Shown here in pieces: positions 35,201 through 41,689 of a stretch of DNA of 64,000 bases; the stretch's first letter is position 1, and every line of letters starts with the position of its first letter. Below the pieces are notes generated by a model, which did no database searches, had not been told where the DNA came from, and saw only the letters and a program-made list of their open reading frames with translations. The stretch is from Phycicoccus sp. M110.8. GTDB lineage: Bacteria; Actinomycetota; Actinomycetes; Actinomycetales; Dermatophilaceae. Where the stretch lies: the NCBI RefSeq assembly GCF_032464895.1, contig NZ_JAWDIC010000001.1, forward strand, positions 1,178,001 through 1,242,000, written 5' to 3'. The position numbers and the translations under genes were made by a program.

Positions 35201-36438
35201 GAGACGCCCCACGGCTGGCGGACCTCGTGCAGGGCGGCCGCGTGCTCGACGAGGCGCGTGCGCCGGTCGACGAGCGCGCGCTCGAGCTCGCCGGTGTCGG
35301 GGTCGCGCGTCTGGGTGGAGCGCTCGAGCGCGTCACCGAGCTCGCGGGCCAGCCGCCGCTTGTTGACCGCGCCGTCGTAGGCGTCGAGGACGAGGTCGGA
35401 CAGGCCCACCCCGTCGAGCCGGGAGAGCACCGCGTCGATGGCCGCGCGCTTCTCGGCGACGAACAGCACGCGCTTGCCCTCACCGGCGAGCGAGGCGATG
35501 AGGTTGGCGATGGTCTGGGACTTGCCGGTGCCGGGCGGGCCTTTGATGACCAGGTGCGCGCCGGAGCGGACGGCGTCGATCGCCGCCTGCTGGGTGGAGT
35601 CGGCGTCGAGGATCAGCAGCTCGTGCGAGGGGTCGGCGTCGGCCGGCGAGTCAGGGACGGCCGTGCGGACCGTACGCAGCGCGCCCGGGTCGCCGGCCAG
35701 CGCCGCCACGACGTCGTGGTCGGCGAGCGACGGGCCCTGCGCGGCCAGGTCGGCGACCATGGGCAGCTTGGCGTAGGAGAAGGTGCCGACGACCAGCCGC
35801 GGGGTGATGGAGAAGTCGGGGACCGAGGCGCACAGCCGCCCCAGCTCCTCGTAGACCGGGTACGGGTCGAAGGCGTCGCCTGCCGTGGCCAGGTCCTCCA
35901 GCGAACCGGTGTCGAGCTCGAGCCCCTGCTCCGAGCGCAGGTAGTGCTCCAGGACGGGGTTGAGCTCGACGTCCGGGCCGAGGTCGATGTCGAAGTCCTC
36001 GCGCGCGGCGCCCGTCGGCTTGAGCACGCACGACCGCAGCAGCACGGGCGCGGCCGGGGGCCGGTTCGCGCCGCGGACGGTCCACGACGCCATGCCGATG
36101 GCGATGAACCCGGCCGCGATGCCGCGCTCCTCCGCGAGCTCGAGGGTCTTGGCCCGGATGGTCCGCGCCCGGCGGCGCGCCTCGTCGAGCGCGACCGGCT
36201 CGCGGACGAGGTCGGACAGCCGGGTCGGGCGCCCGGCGAGCAGCATGGCGAGCCCGCCGGGATGGGCGGTGGTGAGGTCGAGGGTGCCGCTGGGCAGGTC
36301 GCGGTACCAGAGCAGGGTGTTGCGACCACCGAGGTCGACGAGGTGCCGCTGCCAGGTGCGGACCGCCGCCGCGACCCTCTCCCCGCGGGGGTCGGCGTCG
36401 CGGGGGTCGGCGTCCTGGGGCTCGGTGGGCTGACTCAC
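32239..36438 (-). CDS. DUF4011 superfamily 1 helicase with C-terminal Vsr-like nuclease domain
   Basis: 1399 residues. DUF4011 at about 20-200 (RHLVDLGGRNTLLWYRDLPS). Helicase motif I is GPPGTGKS at 300-307, the Walker B VVIFDEASQIPP, motif III AGDERQLPP, and late motifs ALGIKHAARID and RLNVAITRSRRRM. A low-complexity Ala/Gly spacer leads to an REase_MTES_1575-type PD-(D/E)XK domain: HERYGVAGQPIDLAVEHP, VAVETDGPGY and LGRLGWMHVRVWSTDIFRDP. The tail is disordered and acidic. Proteins of this domain set occur widely in actinobacterial chromosomes, and related ones are linked to phage defence or DNA repair. The role here is not proven. It stands alone, with no methylase partner. Confidence 0.9.
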   Translation of the reverse strand: MSQPTEPQDADPRDADPRGERVAAAVRTWQRHLVDLGGRNTLLWYRDLPSGTLDLTTAHPGGLAMLLAGRPTRLSDLVREPVALDEARRRARTIRAKTLELAEERGIAAGFIAIGMASWTVRGANRPPAAPVLLRSCVLKPTGAAREDFDIDLGPDVELNPVLEHYLRSEQGLELDTGSLEDLATAGDAFDPYPVYEELGRLCASVPDFSITPRLVVGTFSYAKLPMVADLAAQGPSLADHDVVAALAGDPGALRTVRTAVPDSPADADPSHELLILDADSTQQAAIDAVRSGAHLVIKGPPGTGKSQTIANLIASLAGEGKRVLFVAEKRAAIDAVLSRLDGVGLSDLVLDAYDGAVNKRRLARELGDALERSTQTRDPDTGELERALVDRRTRLVEHAAALHEVRQPWGVSVYQAQQAITGLTGREHPPTSRVRVRGDQLAGLSRQRVDELGRQLTEAASLGAWSTREGEDPWFGARVETQEDAVRARDITSRLSEGGLDELERTMQEVFAEVSLPQAQRARDWGAVLESVGRVRDTLEVFRPEVFDIPLGELVSATGSAQYRRDHDVDLGAWSRWRLRRQARALLRPGPPPADLHAALADAQVQRTAWQQMAGAGGRPEIPIDLDRARAAYAAVAADLTWLGERLATTAAGGALLDTDLPALRERLTTLAAAPERLAVVPQVLGALDALRAAGMGPLVDDLAARGVEADDVAAELEFVWWTSLSEDLTVRDPRYGAHDGAQLQRVAREYVAADHAHLRASAERVKAGAGRRLREVLADHPEQESLVRAEAGKSRRHRPLRDLLPRAGETLTAVKPAWAMSPLVVASVLPPGRWFDVVIFDEASQIPPAQAVSAISRAHQVVVAGDERQLPPTSFFTSAVDEEAAGSPETETLTEGFESVLDVLTAALPTRRLAWHYRSLDERLIAFANREMYDGSLVTFPGTGTDPVVRLEAVEGAGVVSPGEEAIESTEAEVERVVELVLEHARTRPWESLGVIALGIKHAARIDDALRRALAGDAAAGVGDFFDEDRPERFFVKNLERVQGDERDAIILAVGYGKTPHGRVLHRFGPLNLEGGERRLNVAITRSRRRMTVVSSLVAGDLDPARLKARGAMMLRDFLAYAADGSLPGSAAGGAAADGAAAAAPPGNGARAATAAGSGDHDRPDAVVAEFAQRLRASGLVVHERYGVAGQPIDLAVEHPDRPGTVLVAVETDGPGYAAMPSTRDRDRLRGEQLGRLGWMHVRVWSTDIFRDPARDVARVHAAVQQAAAARAEAEAQQARPAPARDAGRADSGGTEGRDAGRADAAPAAAGPADPGVGDGQAPVEDGAVDEMQEPEREPEFVPTPDEGARTRRVRGRKRRPPEQTKDDTDAGWGEYSDRAAHDRWLEEQRPPHWGRD

Positions 36439-36447
36439 CCGTGCAGG

Positions 36448-37761
36448 CTAACCAACCTCGCTGTCCACTTCGCCGGGCAACACCGGTGGCGGCGAGACCC
36501 GCTCCAGATCGGTCGGCCGCAGGAGCAGGGCGGCCACCCCGACGGCCCCGGCGAGGCACGCCGCGAGGGTGCCGAGCACGGCATACCCGAGCTGCCCGAC
36601 GACGACGCCGGCGAGCGCACCCCCGCCACCGGCGGCCAGACCCATGGCGAGGTCGGAGGCGCCCTGCGCCCCGGCGCGCTCGCTCAGCGGCACCGCCCGC
36701 ACCACGAGGGTCGACCCGCTGACGAGGGTGAACGACCAGCCCAGCCCCAGCAGGAACAGGCCCACCGCGAGCCCCGGCGACCAGCCGGTGGGCGCCTGCG
36801 CGGCGAGCACGCCGGCGGCGACGAGGATGGCTGCGCCCGCGAGCGCCGTCGCGCGGCCGCCCCACCGGTCGACGGCGAACCCGACCACCGGCGAGAACGC
36901 GAACATGCCGAGCACGTGGGCACTGATGACCAGCCCGATGACCTGCAGGTCGGCTCCGCCGTGGTGCATGTGGAGCGGGGTCATCACCATGACACTGACC
37001 ATGACGGTGTGCCCGATCGCCATCGTGATGACGCCGAGCAGGGCACCGGGGTAGGCGCCGAGGGTGCGCAGGCCTCGCCAGACCGACCCGTGCTGGCGCT
37101 CGAGCGGCTCGGTCGCGCGGGCGGCCTCGACCTGACGGGCCAGGAGCAGGGGGTCGGGGCGCAGCCGCAGCAGGATGACCAGGGCGCCGAGCAGCAGGCC
37201 GCCGAGGGAGAAGACGTAGGGGCCGGCGAGTGAGGGGACGCCGAGGAAGCGCGCGACCGGCTCACCCGGCCCGGCGAGGTTGGGCCCGAAGACCGCGCCG
37301 ACGGTCGTCGCCCACACGACGATCGACAGGTCGCGGCCGCGGCGGTGCTCGTCGGCGAGGTCGGCCGCGACGTAGCGGGCCTGGCTGTTGGCGGCGTTGG
37401 CGCCGCCGAAGAGGGTGGTGCCGAGCAACAGGAGCGGGAAGCTGCGCAGCGCCGCCGCCACGATGATCGTCACGGCGCCGAGGATCCCCAGCCCGTAGCC
37501 GGCTAGCATGCCCCAGCGGCGGCCGCGGGCGGCCATGACGTGCGCCATCGGGATCGCGACGAGGGCGCCGCCGAGCACCTGGAACGTGCCGCCCAGACCC
37601 GCGAGGTCGGCCGAGCCGCTGGTCTGCTCCGCGAGCAGCGCGCCGACGGCGGCACCGGCCGAGACGCCGACCCCGACGAGCACCTGGGTGCCGACGAGTG
37701 TGGTGACGGTGCGCCGCTGGACGGCGTGGACGTCGGCGGTCGTGGGCACGGCTTCGGGCAC
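36448..37761 (-). CDS. MFS transporter
   Basis: 437 residues from GTG 37761 with 12 predicted helices. The cytoplasmic loop between TM2 and TM3 reads AHVMAARGRRWGM (variant of GxLaDrxGrR), and its counterpart FAVDRWGGRATAL occurs in the second half. The unusually Asn-rich FGGANAANSQARYVAADLA lies near TM4-TM5. Substrate unknown; the family resemblance is to drug or metabolite exporters. It ends 10 bp from the start of the helicase gene and may share its transcript. Confidence 0.85.
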   Translation of the reverse strand: MPEAVPTTADVHAVQRRTVTTLVGTQVLVGVGVSAGAAVGALLAEQTSGSADLAGLGGTFQVLGGALVAIPMAHVMAARGRRWGMLAGYGLGILGAVTIIVAAALRSFPLLLLGTTLFGGANAANSQARYVAADLADEHRRGRDLSIVVWATTVGAVFGPNLAGPGEPVARFLGVPSLAGPYVFSLGGLLLGALVILLRLRPDPLLLARQVEAARATEPLERQHGSVWRGLRTLGAYPGALLGVITMAIGHTVMVSVMVMTPLHMHHGGADLQVIGLVISAHVLGMFAFSPVVGFAVDRWGGRATALAGAAILVAAGVLAAQAPTGWSPGLAVGLFLLGLGWSFTLVSGSTLVVRAVPLSERAGAQGASDLAMGLAAGGGGALAGVVVGQLGYAVLGTLAACLAGAVGVAALLLRPTDLERVSPPPVLPGEVDSEVG

Positions 37762-37925
37762 CGCGACAGTATGCCGCCGGGTGCCGACACCGCCGTACCG
37801 GTTTGTTCGCGGCGTCCGGCTGGCTGGTTCAGGGTCGGCGCGCCGGTCCGGGGCGGCCCGCGAGCGAAGGCCCTGGGCACAGGCCCTGCGCCCTGCCCAG
37901 GGCCTCCGCCCTCCCGGGACCCCCG

Positions 37926-38459
37926 TCAACCGGCGTTCGTGGCCGCGCGACCCGGGCTGACCACCCCCGTGAGGGTCAGCGGGAAGGTCGCGTCGCGGCA
38001 GCTGTCCTGCCCCGGCAGCGCCAACCGCATGACCGTCACCGGGATGCGGATGCTGGACCCGCGCGGCACCACGTAGGTGGGCGCGCCGGTCCGGTCCGAG
38101 CGGTAGGAGCTCACGACCAGGGACCGGTCGGCCCGGCAGTCCGTGCCGGTGTCACGGGGCGTGGCGGTGAGCTCGAGCACCCGGTATGCCGTGCTGCCCG
38201 GGTTCGTCACCGTCACCTCGACGGTCCGCAGCTCCCCCGGCGCGAGCGCCCGGATGCCGTCGGCAGCGGCCCAGGGCGCGTCCTGGGTCGGCTTGGGTGC
38301 GGCGACTTCCCCGGCCGCGGCGACGACCTGGAGGGTGCCCGCCCGGGTGGTCTTGGCGGCACCCGCGTGGTGCGACGACGCCACGACGGCGACCACCCCG
38401 AGCGCGACCACGCCGGCGACGGCGGCCGTGACGGTGCGGATCGCGCGGGTGGTGGACAT
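37926..38459 (-). CDS. Secreted protein of unknown function
   Basis: 177 residues. The signal peptide is RTVTAAVAGVVALGVVAVVA with cleavage probably after HHAGA. The mature part looks like a beta-sandwich: ELRTVEVTVTNPGSTAYRVL, then ATPRDTGTDCRADRSLVVSS and DSCRDATFPLTLTGVV, with two Cys that may pair. I do not recognise a family. GAAGGAG precedes the ATG by 6 nt. The gene has an unusually long, highly structured leader (38460-38660). Confidence 0.72.
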   Translation of the reverse strand: MSTTRAIRTVTAAVAGVVALGVVAVVASSHHAGAAKTTRAGTLQVVAAAGEVAAPKPTQDAPWAAADGIRALAPGELRTVEVTVTNPGSTAYRVLELTATPRDTGTDCRADRSLVVSSYRSDRTGAPTYVVPRGSSIRIPVTVMRLALPGQDSCRDATFPLTLTGVVSPGRAATNAG

Positions 38460-38660
38460 CGGGGCGCTCCTTCGTGGCGGATGAGGAGGACCCGGTGGCG
38501 TCTCAGGGGCGAACGCCACCGGGTCGGTCTCTGGCCCGGCCCCCAGCTGGAGGACTGAGTGGGGCTCGGGCCGGGGCTCCTTCCCCCGAAGGAGCCGACA
38601 CCCATGGTTGTCGCTGGAGCCACCTCGGCACATCAGCCCTCGGGGCACGGCCGACTCAGC
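38460..38660 (-). promoter_or_regulatory. Structured 5' leader of the secreted-protein gene
   Basis: On the minus strand about 200 nt upstream of the ATG can fold into successive stems: CGACAACC/GGGTGTCG, GGCTCC/GGAGCC, a long-range CCCGGCC/GGCCGGG, and a perfect 12-bp stem GACCCGGTGGCG/CGCCACCGGGTC (38489-38525) ending just before the ribosome site. It does not match any riboswitch consensus I know. It could be a terminator plus leader, or a regulatory RNA element. Confidence 0.5.
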
Positions 38661-38667
38661 CGTTCAG

Positions 38668-38706
38668 GTAAAGGCAACCCCATGTAAAGGTAAAGGGATG
38701 GTAAAG
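38668..38706. repeat. Four GTAAAG direct repeats
   Basis: GTAAAG occurs at 38668, 38684, 38690 and 38701. An A/T-rich hexamer repeated four times within 39 bp of a 70% GC region is unexpected, and its position just upstream of the structured leader suggests a regulator-binding array. Confidence 0.5.
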
Positions 38707-38750
38707 CGCGGATCGCGGTGGTAGCGACGCGAGCGGGCTGCGGCCGAGGT

Positions 38751-38813
38751 CGGCACGGCGTCACCACGGGGCGGCACGACGTCACGACGGGGCGGCACGA
38801 CGTCACGACGGGG
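38751..38813. repeat. Three tandem 21-bp repeats
   Basis: The unit CGGCACGACGTCACGACGGGG occurs three times back to back (first copy differs at two positions). Each unit contains a TGACGTC-like palindrome (GACGTC or GGCGTC). It lies between the two secreted-protein genes in the 480-bp gene-free stretch 38460-38939. Confidence 0.75.
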
Positions 38814-38825
38814 CACATGCACGAC

Positions 38826-38854
38826 GCCCGCCCACCGGGTGACGGTGGACGGGC
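38826..38854 (-). terminator. Hairpin downstream of the metalloprotease gene
   Basis: GCCCG-c-CCACC, 7-nt loop, GGTGG-a-CGGGC. A 10-bp stem with one internal C/A mismatch, about 85 bp after the protease stop. No U-run. Confidence 0.55.
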
Positions 38855-38939
38855 ATCGGGTTCGGGGGCGTGCCGGGGTCGGCCTCGGGGGGGATCGGGT
38901 GGGGATCGGCCCGCTGGCGGCCGACCGGCCGGCTCGCGG

Positions 38940-39698
38940 CTAGCTGAGGTCCCTGTACGGCAGGCCCGTGGTGCTCAGGCAGCCCGCGCCACGACCGAGC
39001 CTGGCCAGGCCGGCCAGGTCACCGGTGGCGTACGCGTACGGAGACGTGGTGCGCAGCGTCGGGTACATCTGCTCGCGCGTGTCGCTGACGTGCTGCAGCC
39101 CCATGACGTGGCCGAGCTCGTGCATGAGCAGGTTGGTGCGCCGCAGCCCCGACCCGAAGCCGCCGCGCAGCTGCGCGAACGCCTGCGGGGTGTCGAGGAC
39201 GACGAAGCCGCGCTGCGCGGCATACGTGTAGGTGGTCCGGCCGTTGACCCAGCGCGAGGCCCAGGCGTAGCTGAAGCCGCCCTGGCCGGCAGTGGCGCCG
39301 GTGAGGGAGTAGCGGGTCTTGGCCGGCGTGGTCCACGCGATGATGATCTCGGCGGACTGCTTGGCGGCCGAGCCCGGCTGCGGCACCTCGCTGGTGGTGC
39401 CCTTGTATGAGAACCGGATCCGGGTCGCCGTGGAGATCCGGGCGACCGCGGACTTCGTCTCGTTCAGCACGGTGGTGCGCGAGGCAGCCGGCACCGAGGC
39501 GAGGTTCACCTTCCAGGTGATGGCGGTCTGGCACGGGTTCCAGCGCAGGACCGGCTTGGTGCCGTTGGGGAGGCTGGCGTAGGCGAGCTTGTACGAGGTC
39601 GTGGCCCCGCTGGCGGCCTGCGGGGCGGCGACGGAGGCCGCGGCCACCAGCGCGACGGGCGCGAGGGCGGCGGCGAGTGCGCGGAGCGACAGGCGCAT
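38940..39698 (-). CDS. Secreted zinc metalloprotease of metzincin type
   Basis: 252 residues from ATG 39698. The signal peptide (SLRALAAALAPVALVAAASV) ends near AAPQAASGA. The zinc motif is LMHELGHVMGLQHV (HExxHxxGxxH), followed by a Met-turn candidate REQMYPT, as in matrixin-like proteases. The conserved N-terminal beta segment (VLRWNPCQTAITWKVNL) occurs in actinobacterial relatives. An extracellular protease, substrate unknown. It is divergent from the NTF2-like gene (308-bp gap). Confidence 0.87.
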   Translation of the reverse strand: MRLSLRALAAALAPVALVAAASVAAPQAASGATTSYKLAYASLPNGTKPVLRWNPCQTAITWKVNLASVPAASRTTVLNETKSAVARISTATRIRFSYKGTTSEVPQPGSAAKQSAEIIIAWTTPAKTRYSLTGATAGQGGFSYAWASRWVNGRTTYTYAAQRGFVVLDTPQAFAQLRGGFGSGLRRTNLLMHELGHVMGLQHVSDTREQMYPTLRTTSPYAYATGDLAGLARLGRGAGCLSTTGLPYRDLS

Positions 39699-40006
39699 CG
39701 AGCGATCCTTCGGGGAGCTGAGCCGTGGGGGGAGGTGCGGCGCTCGCAGCGGGGGCAGGGGCAGGGCTCGCGCGACGCGGTGCCCAGTATGCGTGGGCAC
39801 ATGCCGCCGACCAGCACGGATGTGGACATTTCAACCGAACGGGTGATGTGCGCCCACCCGTCCTCGCGAGCTGCCCTGCCGGCAATCTGCGCGGACGCGG
39901 GTCATAGGTCACGCGCGCACGTCCGGCGGCCGTCGGATGCTGGTGACGTCACCGCAGGGGGACGCTGCGACGGGCGCTTGCCCGTGGCACGACTGGGGTG
40001 GGGACG
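39699..40006. other. Divergent intergenic region, nothing assigned
   Basis: 308 bases between the protease gene and the NTF2-like gene. It must hold both promoters, but I cannot point to convincing -35/-10 pairs. Confidence 0.4.
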
Positions 40007-40474
40007 ATGACGGGGCGCAGTGGGCATGCACGACGTTGGGTGGCTCCGGTCGCGGCGGCGGTGCTGGCGGGGGCCGTCGGGGCCGCGGGCGGGTACGCCA
40101 TCGGTCACCGCGAGCCGCCGCAGGGACTGGCCTCGCCCAAGGTCGAAGCCGTCGTGGACGGGGCGCTCGCAGCCCTGGGCAGGGGTGACTTCACGACGTT
40201 CGGGTCCTACTTCGCCCCCGACGCCGTCTACGAGGAGCCCGGCCCGGGCGCTGCTCCCGTCACAGGCCGTGCACGCATCGTCGAGGTGAACCGCAGCCTG
40301 TACGGCATGGGCGCCCGGTACCACCGGACCGGCGCGATCCTGCAGCGTGGCCACGTCGTGTCGTATGCCGTGAGCTGCCCAGGGTGCCCCGGCGCAGACG
40401 AGGAGATCGACATCGCGGTCCTCGACGACCAGCTGCGGTTCGTCCACTACTGGATGATCGAGGGCGGCGGCTGA
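40007..40474 (+). CDS. NTF2/SnoaL-like protein with N-terminal membrane anchor
   Basis: 155 residues from ATG 40007; an in-frame GTG at 39998 would add three. One helix (WVAPVAAAVLAGAVGAAGGY) anchors a SnoaL/NTF2-like domain: VDGALAALGRGDFTTFGSYF, APDAVYEEPG and ending LDDQLRFVHYWMIEGGG. Such domains hold small ligands or act as steroid-isomerase-like enzymes; here there is no clear catalytic Asp pair. A CPGCPG loop may bind metal or form a disulfide. Confidence 0.68.
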   Translation: MTGRSGHARRWVAPVAAAVLAGAVGAAGGYAIGHREPPQGLASPKVEAVVDGALAALGRGDFTTFGSYFAPDAVYEEPGPGAAPVTGRARIVEVNRSLYGMGARYHRTGAILQRGHVVSYAVSCPGCPGADEEIDIAVLDDQLRFVHYWMIEGGG

Positions 40475-40623
40475 AGCGACTGCCTCAGCCGACGCAGCCA
40501 GCGCTGCGGCCAGCCACACGCATGCGTACCAGCTCAGGGCTGCGGGTCGGATACGCTGCCTGCGGTAGTCCTCCACCGCGCCGGGCCTTCACAGCCCTGG
40601 CTTGGGGAGGCCGACCACACCCC

Positions 40624-40696
40624 GCCCTCGTAGCTCAGGGGATAGAGCACCGCTCTCCTAAAGCGGGTGTCGGCAGTTCGAATCTGCCCGAGGGCA
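40624..40696 (+). tRNA. tRNA-Arg (anticodon CCT)
   Basis: 73-nt cloverleaf: acceptor GCCCTCG/CGAGGGC with discriminator A. The anticodon arm is CCGCT-CTCCTAA-AGCGG (anticodon CCT, reading AGG) and the T-arm GGCAG-TTCGAAT-CTGCC. CCA is not encoded. Its 3' half is the integration site of the adjacent element; the tRNA stays intact at this end. Confidence 0.97.
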
Positions 40697-40697
40697 C
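40655..40697 (+). repeat. attL, 43-bp direct repeat within tRNA-Arg
   Basis: The stretch from the anticodon loop to one base past the tRNA end is repeated exactly at 52903-52945. Integration in the tRNA 3' half is typical for tyrosine-recombinase elements of actinobacteria. Confidence 0.95.
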
Positions 40698-40714
40698 AAC
40701 TACGAAACCGCAGG

Positions 40715-41458
40715 TCAGAGGCTTGCACTGCCGTTGTCGCTCCCGCTCTGTTTCCCCGAAACGTCGGCTCGGGCCCCCGTGAGGCCCCCTAGTGCGCGGT
40801 TGACCCGCTCCAGAGCAGCCCTGTCGGCATCCGTCCCCATGAGGTGGCCGTAGGTGTCCAGCGTCAGCTTCGCGGTGGAGTGACCCAGCCACGCGGAGAC
40901 CGTCTTGATGTCGATCCCTGCCGCGATCCACAAGCTTGCCGCGGTGTGGCGGAGGTCGTGGGGGCGACGTCCCCGTGATGTCTCGTTCCAGTGGACCGCA
41001 CGTCGCCAGTTCTGGGCTCGGAGGTAGCCGCCCTCAGGAGCCGGGAACAGCAGATCATCAGGCTCACGGCCCTCGACCCAGCTCGCGACCACTGGCTGCA
41101 TGGGCGCGGAAAGCGGCACCAGCCGTGACCGGCCACTCTTCGTCGTGGCCCGTTCGATCGGTGCGCTGGTACGACCCGATTGGGGTATCGAACGCTTCTC
41201 CACCAGCGCCGGATAAGGCACGTCGACCACGTCCCGAACGCGCAAGCCGCGGAGTTCCCCGAGCCTCACGCCGGTCAGCGCCAGGACGGTGATCCGGCCC
41301 GCTGCTGGCGCCACGAACTCACCGGACTGCAGCAGCCGTTTCTGCTCCATCTCCCAACGAACGGCATCGCCGCGCCGCTCGAAGGTTCGGTCTGCCACGA
41401 TCACACCGCGGAACTTGACCTTGACTCGCCATTTCCCGTTGGGGCGCTTGAGGATCAC
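40715..41458 (-). CDS. int: Tyrosine recombinase with internal deletion (AICE integrase)
   Basis: 247 residues, where relatives have about 370-390. The arm-binding N-terminus is present (KRPNGKWRVKVKFRG...FERRGDAVRWEMEQ, residues 4-40). It jumps at about residue 53 straight into the catalytic domain (ITVLALTGVRLGELRGLRVR with Arg-I). The whole core-binding domain (roughly 120-130 residues) is missing. The remaining catalytic residues are there: RPHDLRHTAASL (HxxR) and LGHSTAKLTLDTYGHL (His and Tyr). The frame is kept across the deletion. Without the core-binding domain it should not recombine. GTG start overlapping the excisionase stop (GTGA). Confidence 0.88.
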   Translation of the reverse strand: MILKRPNGKWRVKVKFRGVIVADRTFERRGDAVRWEMEQKRLLQSGEFVAPAAGRITVLALTGVRLGELRGLRVRDVVDVPYPALVEKRSIPQSGRTSAPIERATTKSGRSRLVPLSAPMQPVVASWVEGREPDDLLFPAPEGGYLRAQNWRRAVHWNETSRGRRPHDLRHTAASLWIAAGIDIKTVSAWLGHSTAKLTLDTYGHLMGTDADRAALERVNRALGGLTGARADVSGKQSGSDNGSASL

Positions 41459-41658
41459 GTCGACTCCTTGTTCGCCTCAAGCCAGTCGAGCAGGTCCTTC
41501 GGCATCCAGAAGCAACGCTTGCCGATCCTCACAGCGGGTGCGAACCGACCGTGCAGCCGCAGGTGGTTCAGCGTCCCGACGCTGATGTGGCACCACTCGG
41601 CCGCCTCCGTGGGAGTATGCAGGACCGGTGCCTGCACCCCCTCCACTTCCACGCTCAT
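41455..41658 (-). CDS. xis: Excisionase-type helix-turn-helix protein
   Basis: 67 residues. MerR/Xis-like winged helix: TPTEAAEWCHISVGTLNHLR, then FAPAVRIGKRCFWMPKDLLD, WLEANKE. Small DNA-binding protein that directs excision with the integrase and often helps its expression. Immediately upstream of and overlapping int, as usual in AICEs. Confidence 0.9.
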   Translation of the reverse strand: MSVEVEGVQAPVLHTPTEAAEWCHISVGTLNHLRLHGRFAPAVRIGKRCFWMPKDLLDWLEANKEST

Positions 41659-41689
41659 GACCGTTCCCCTCTCTTGGAATCTGTTGTGC

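Noticed and set aside
33131-35212. 693-codon minus-strand frame inside the helicase gene
   Set aside because: Composition is almost only Arg, Gly, Pro and Ala with no motifs, in a frame different from the helicase. It is a shadow.
38460-38660. Known riboswitch (c-di-AMP, c-di-GMP, cobalamin or SAM)
   Set aside because: The stems are there, but I could not match the conserved core nucleotides of any of these classes.
38751-38813. CRISPR array
   Set aside because: Units are contiguous without spacers and only three in number, and no cas gene is nearby.
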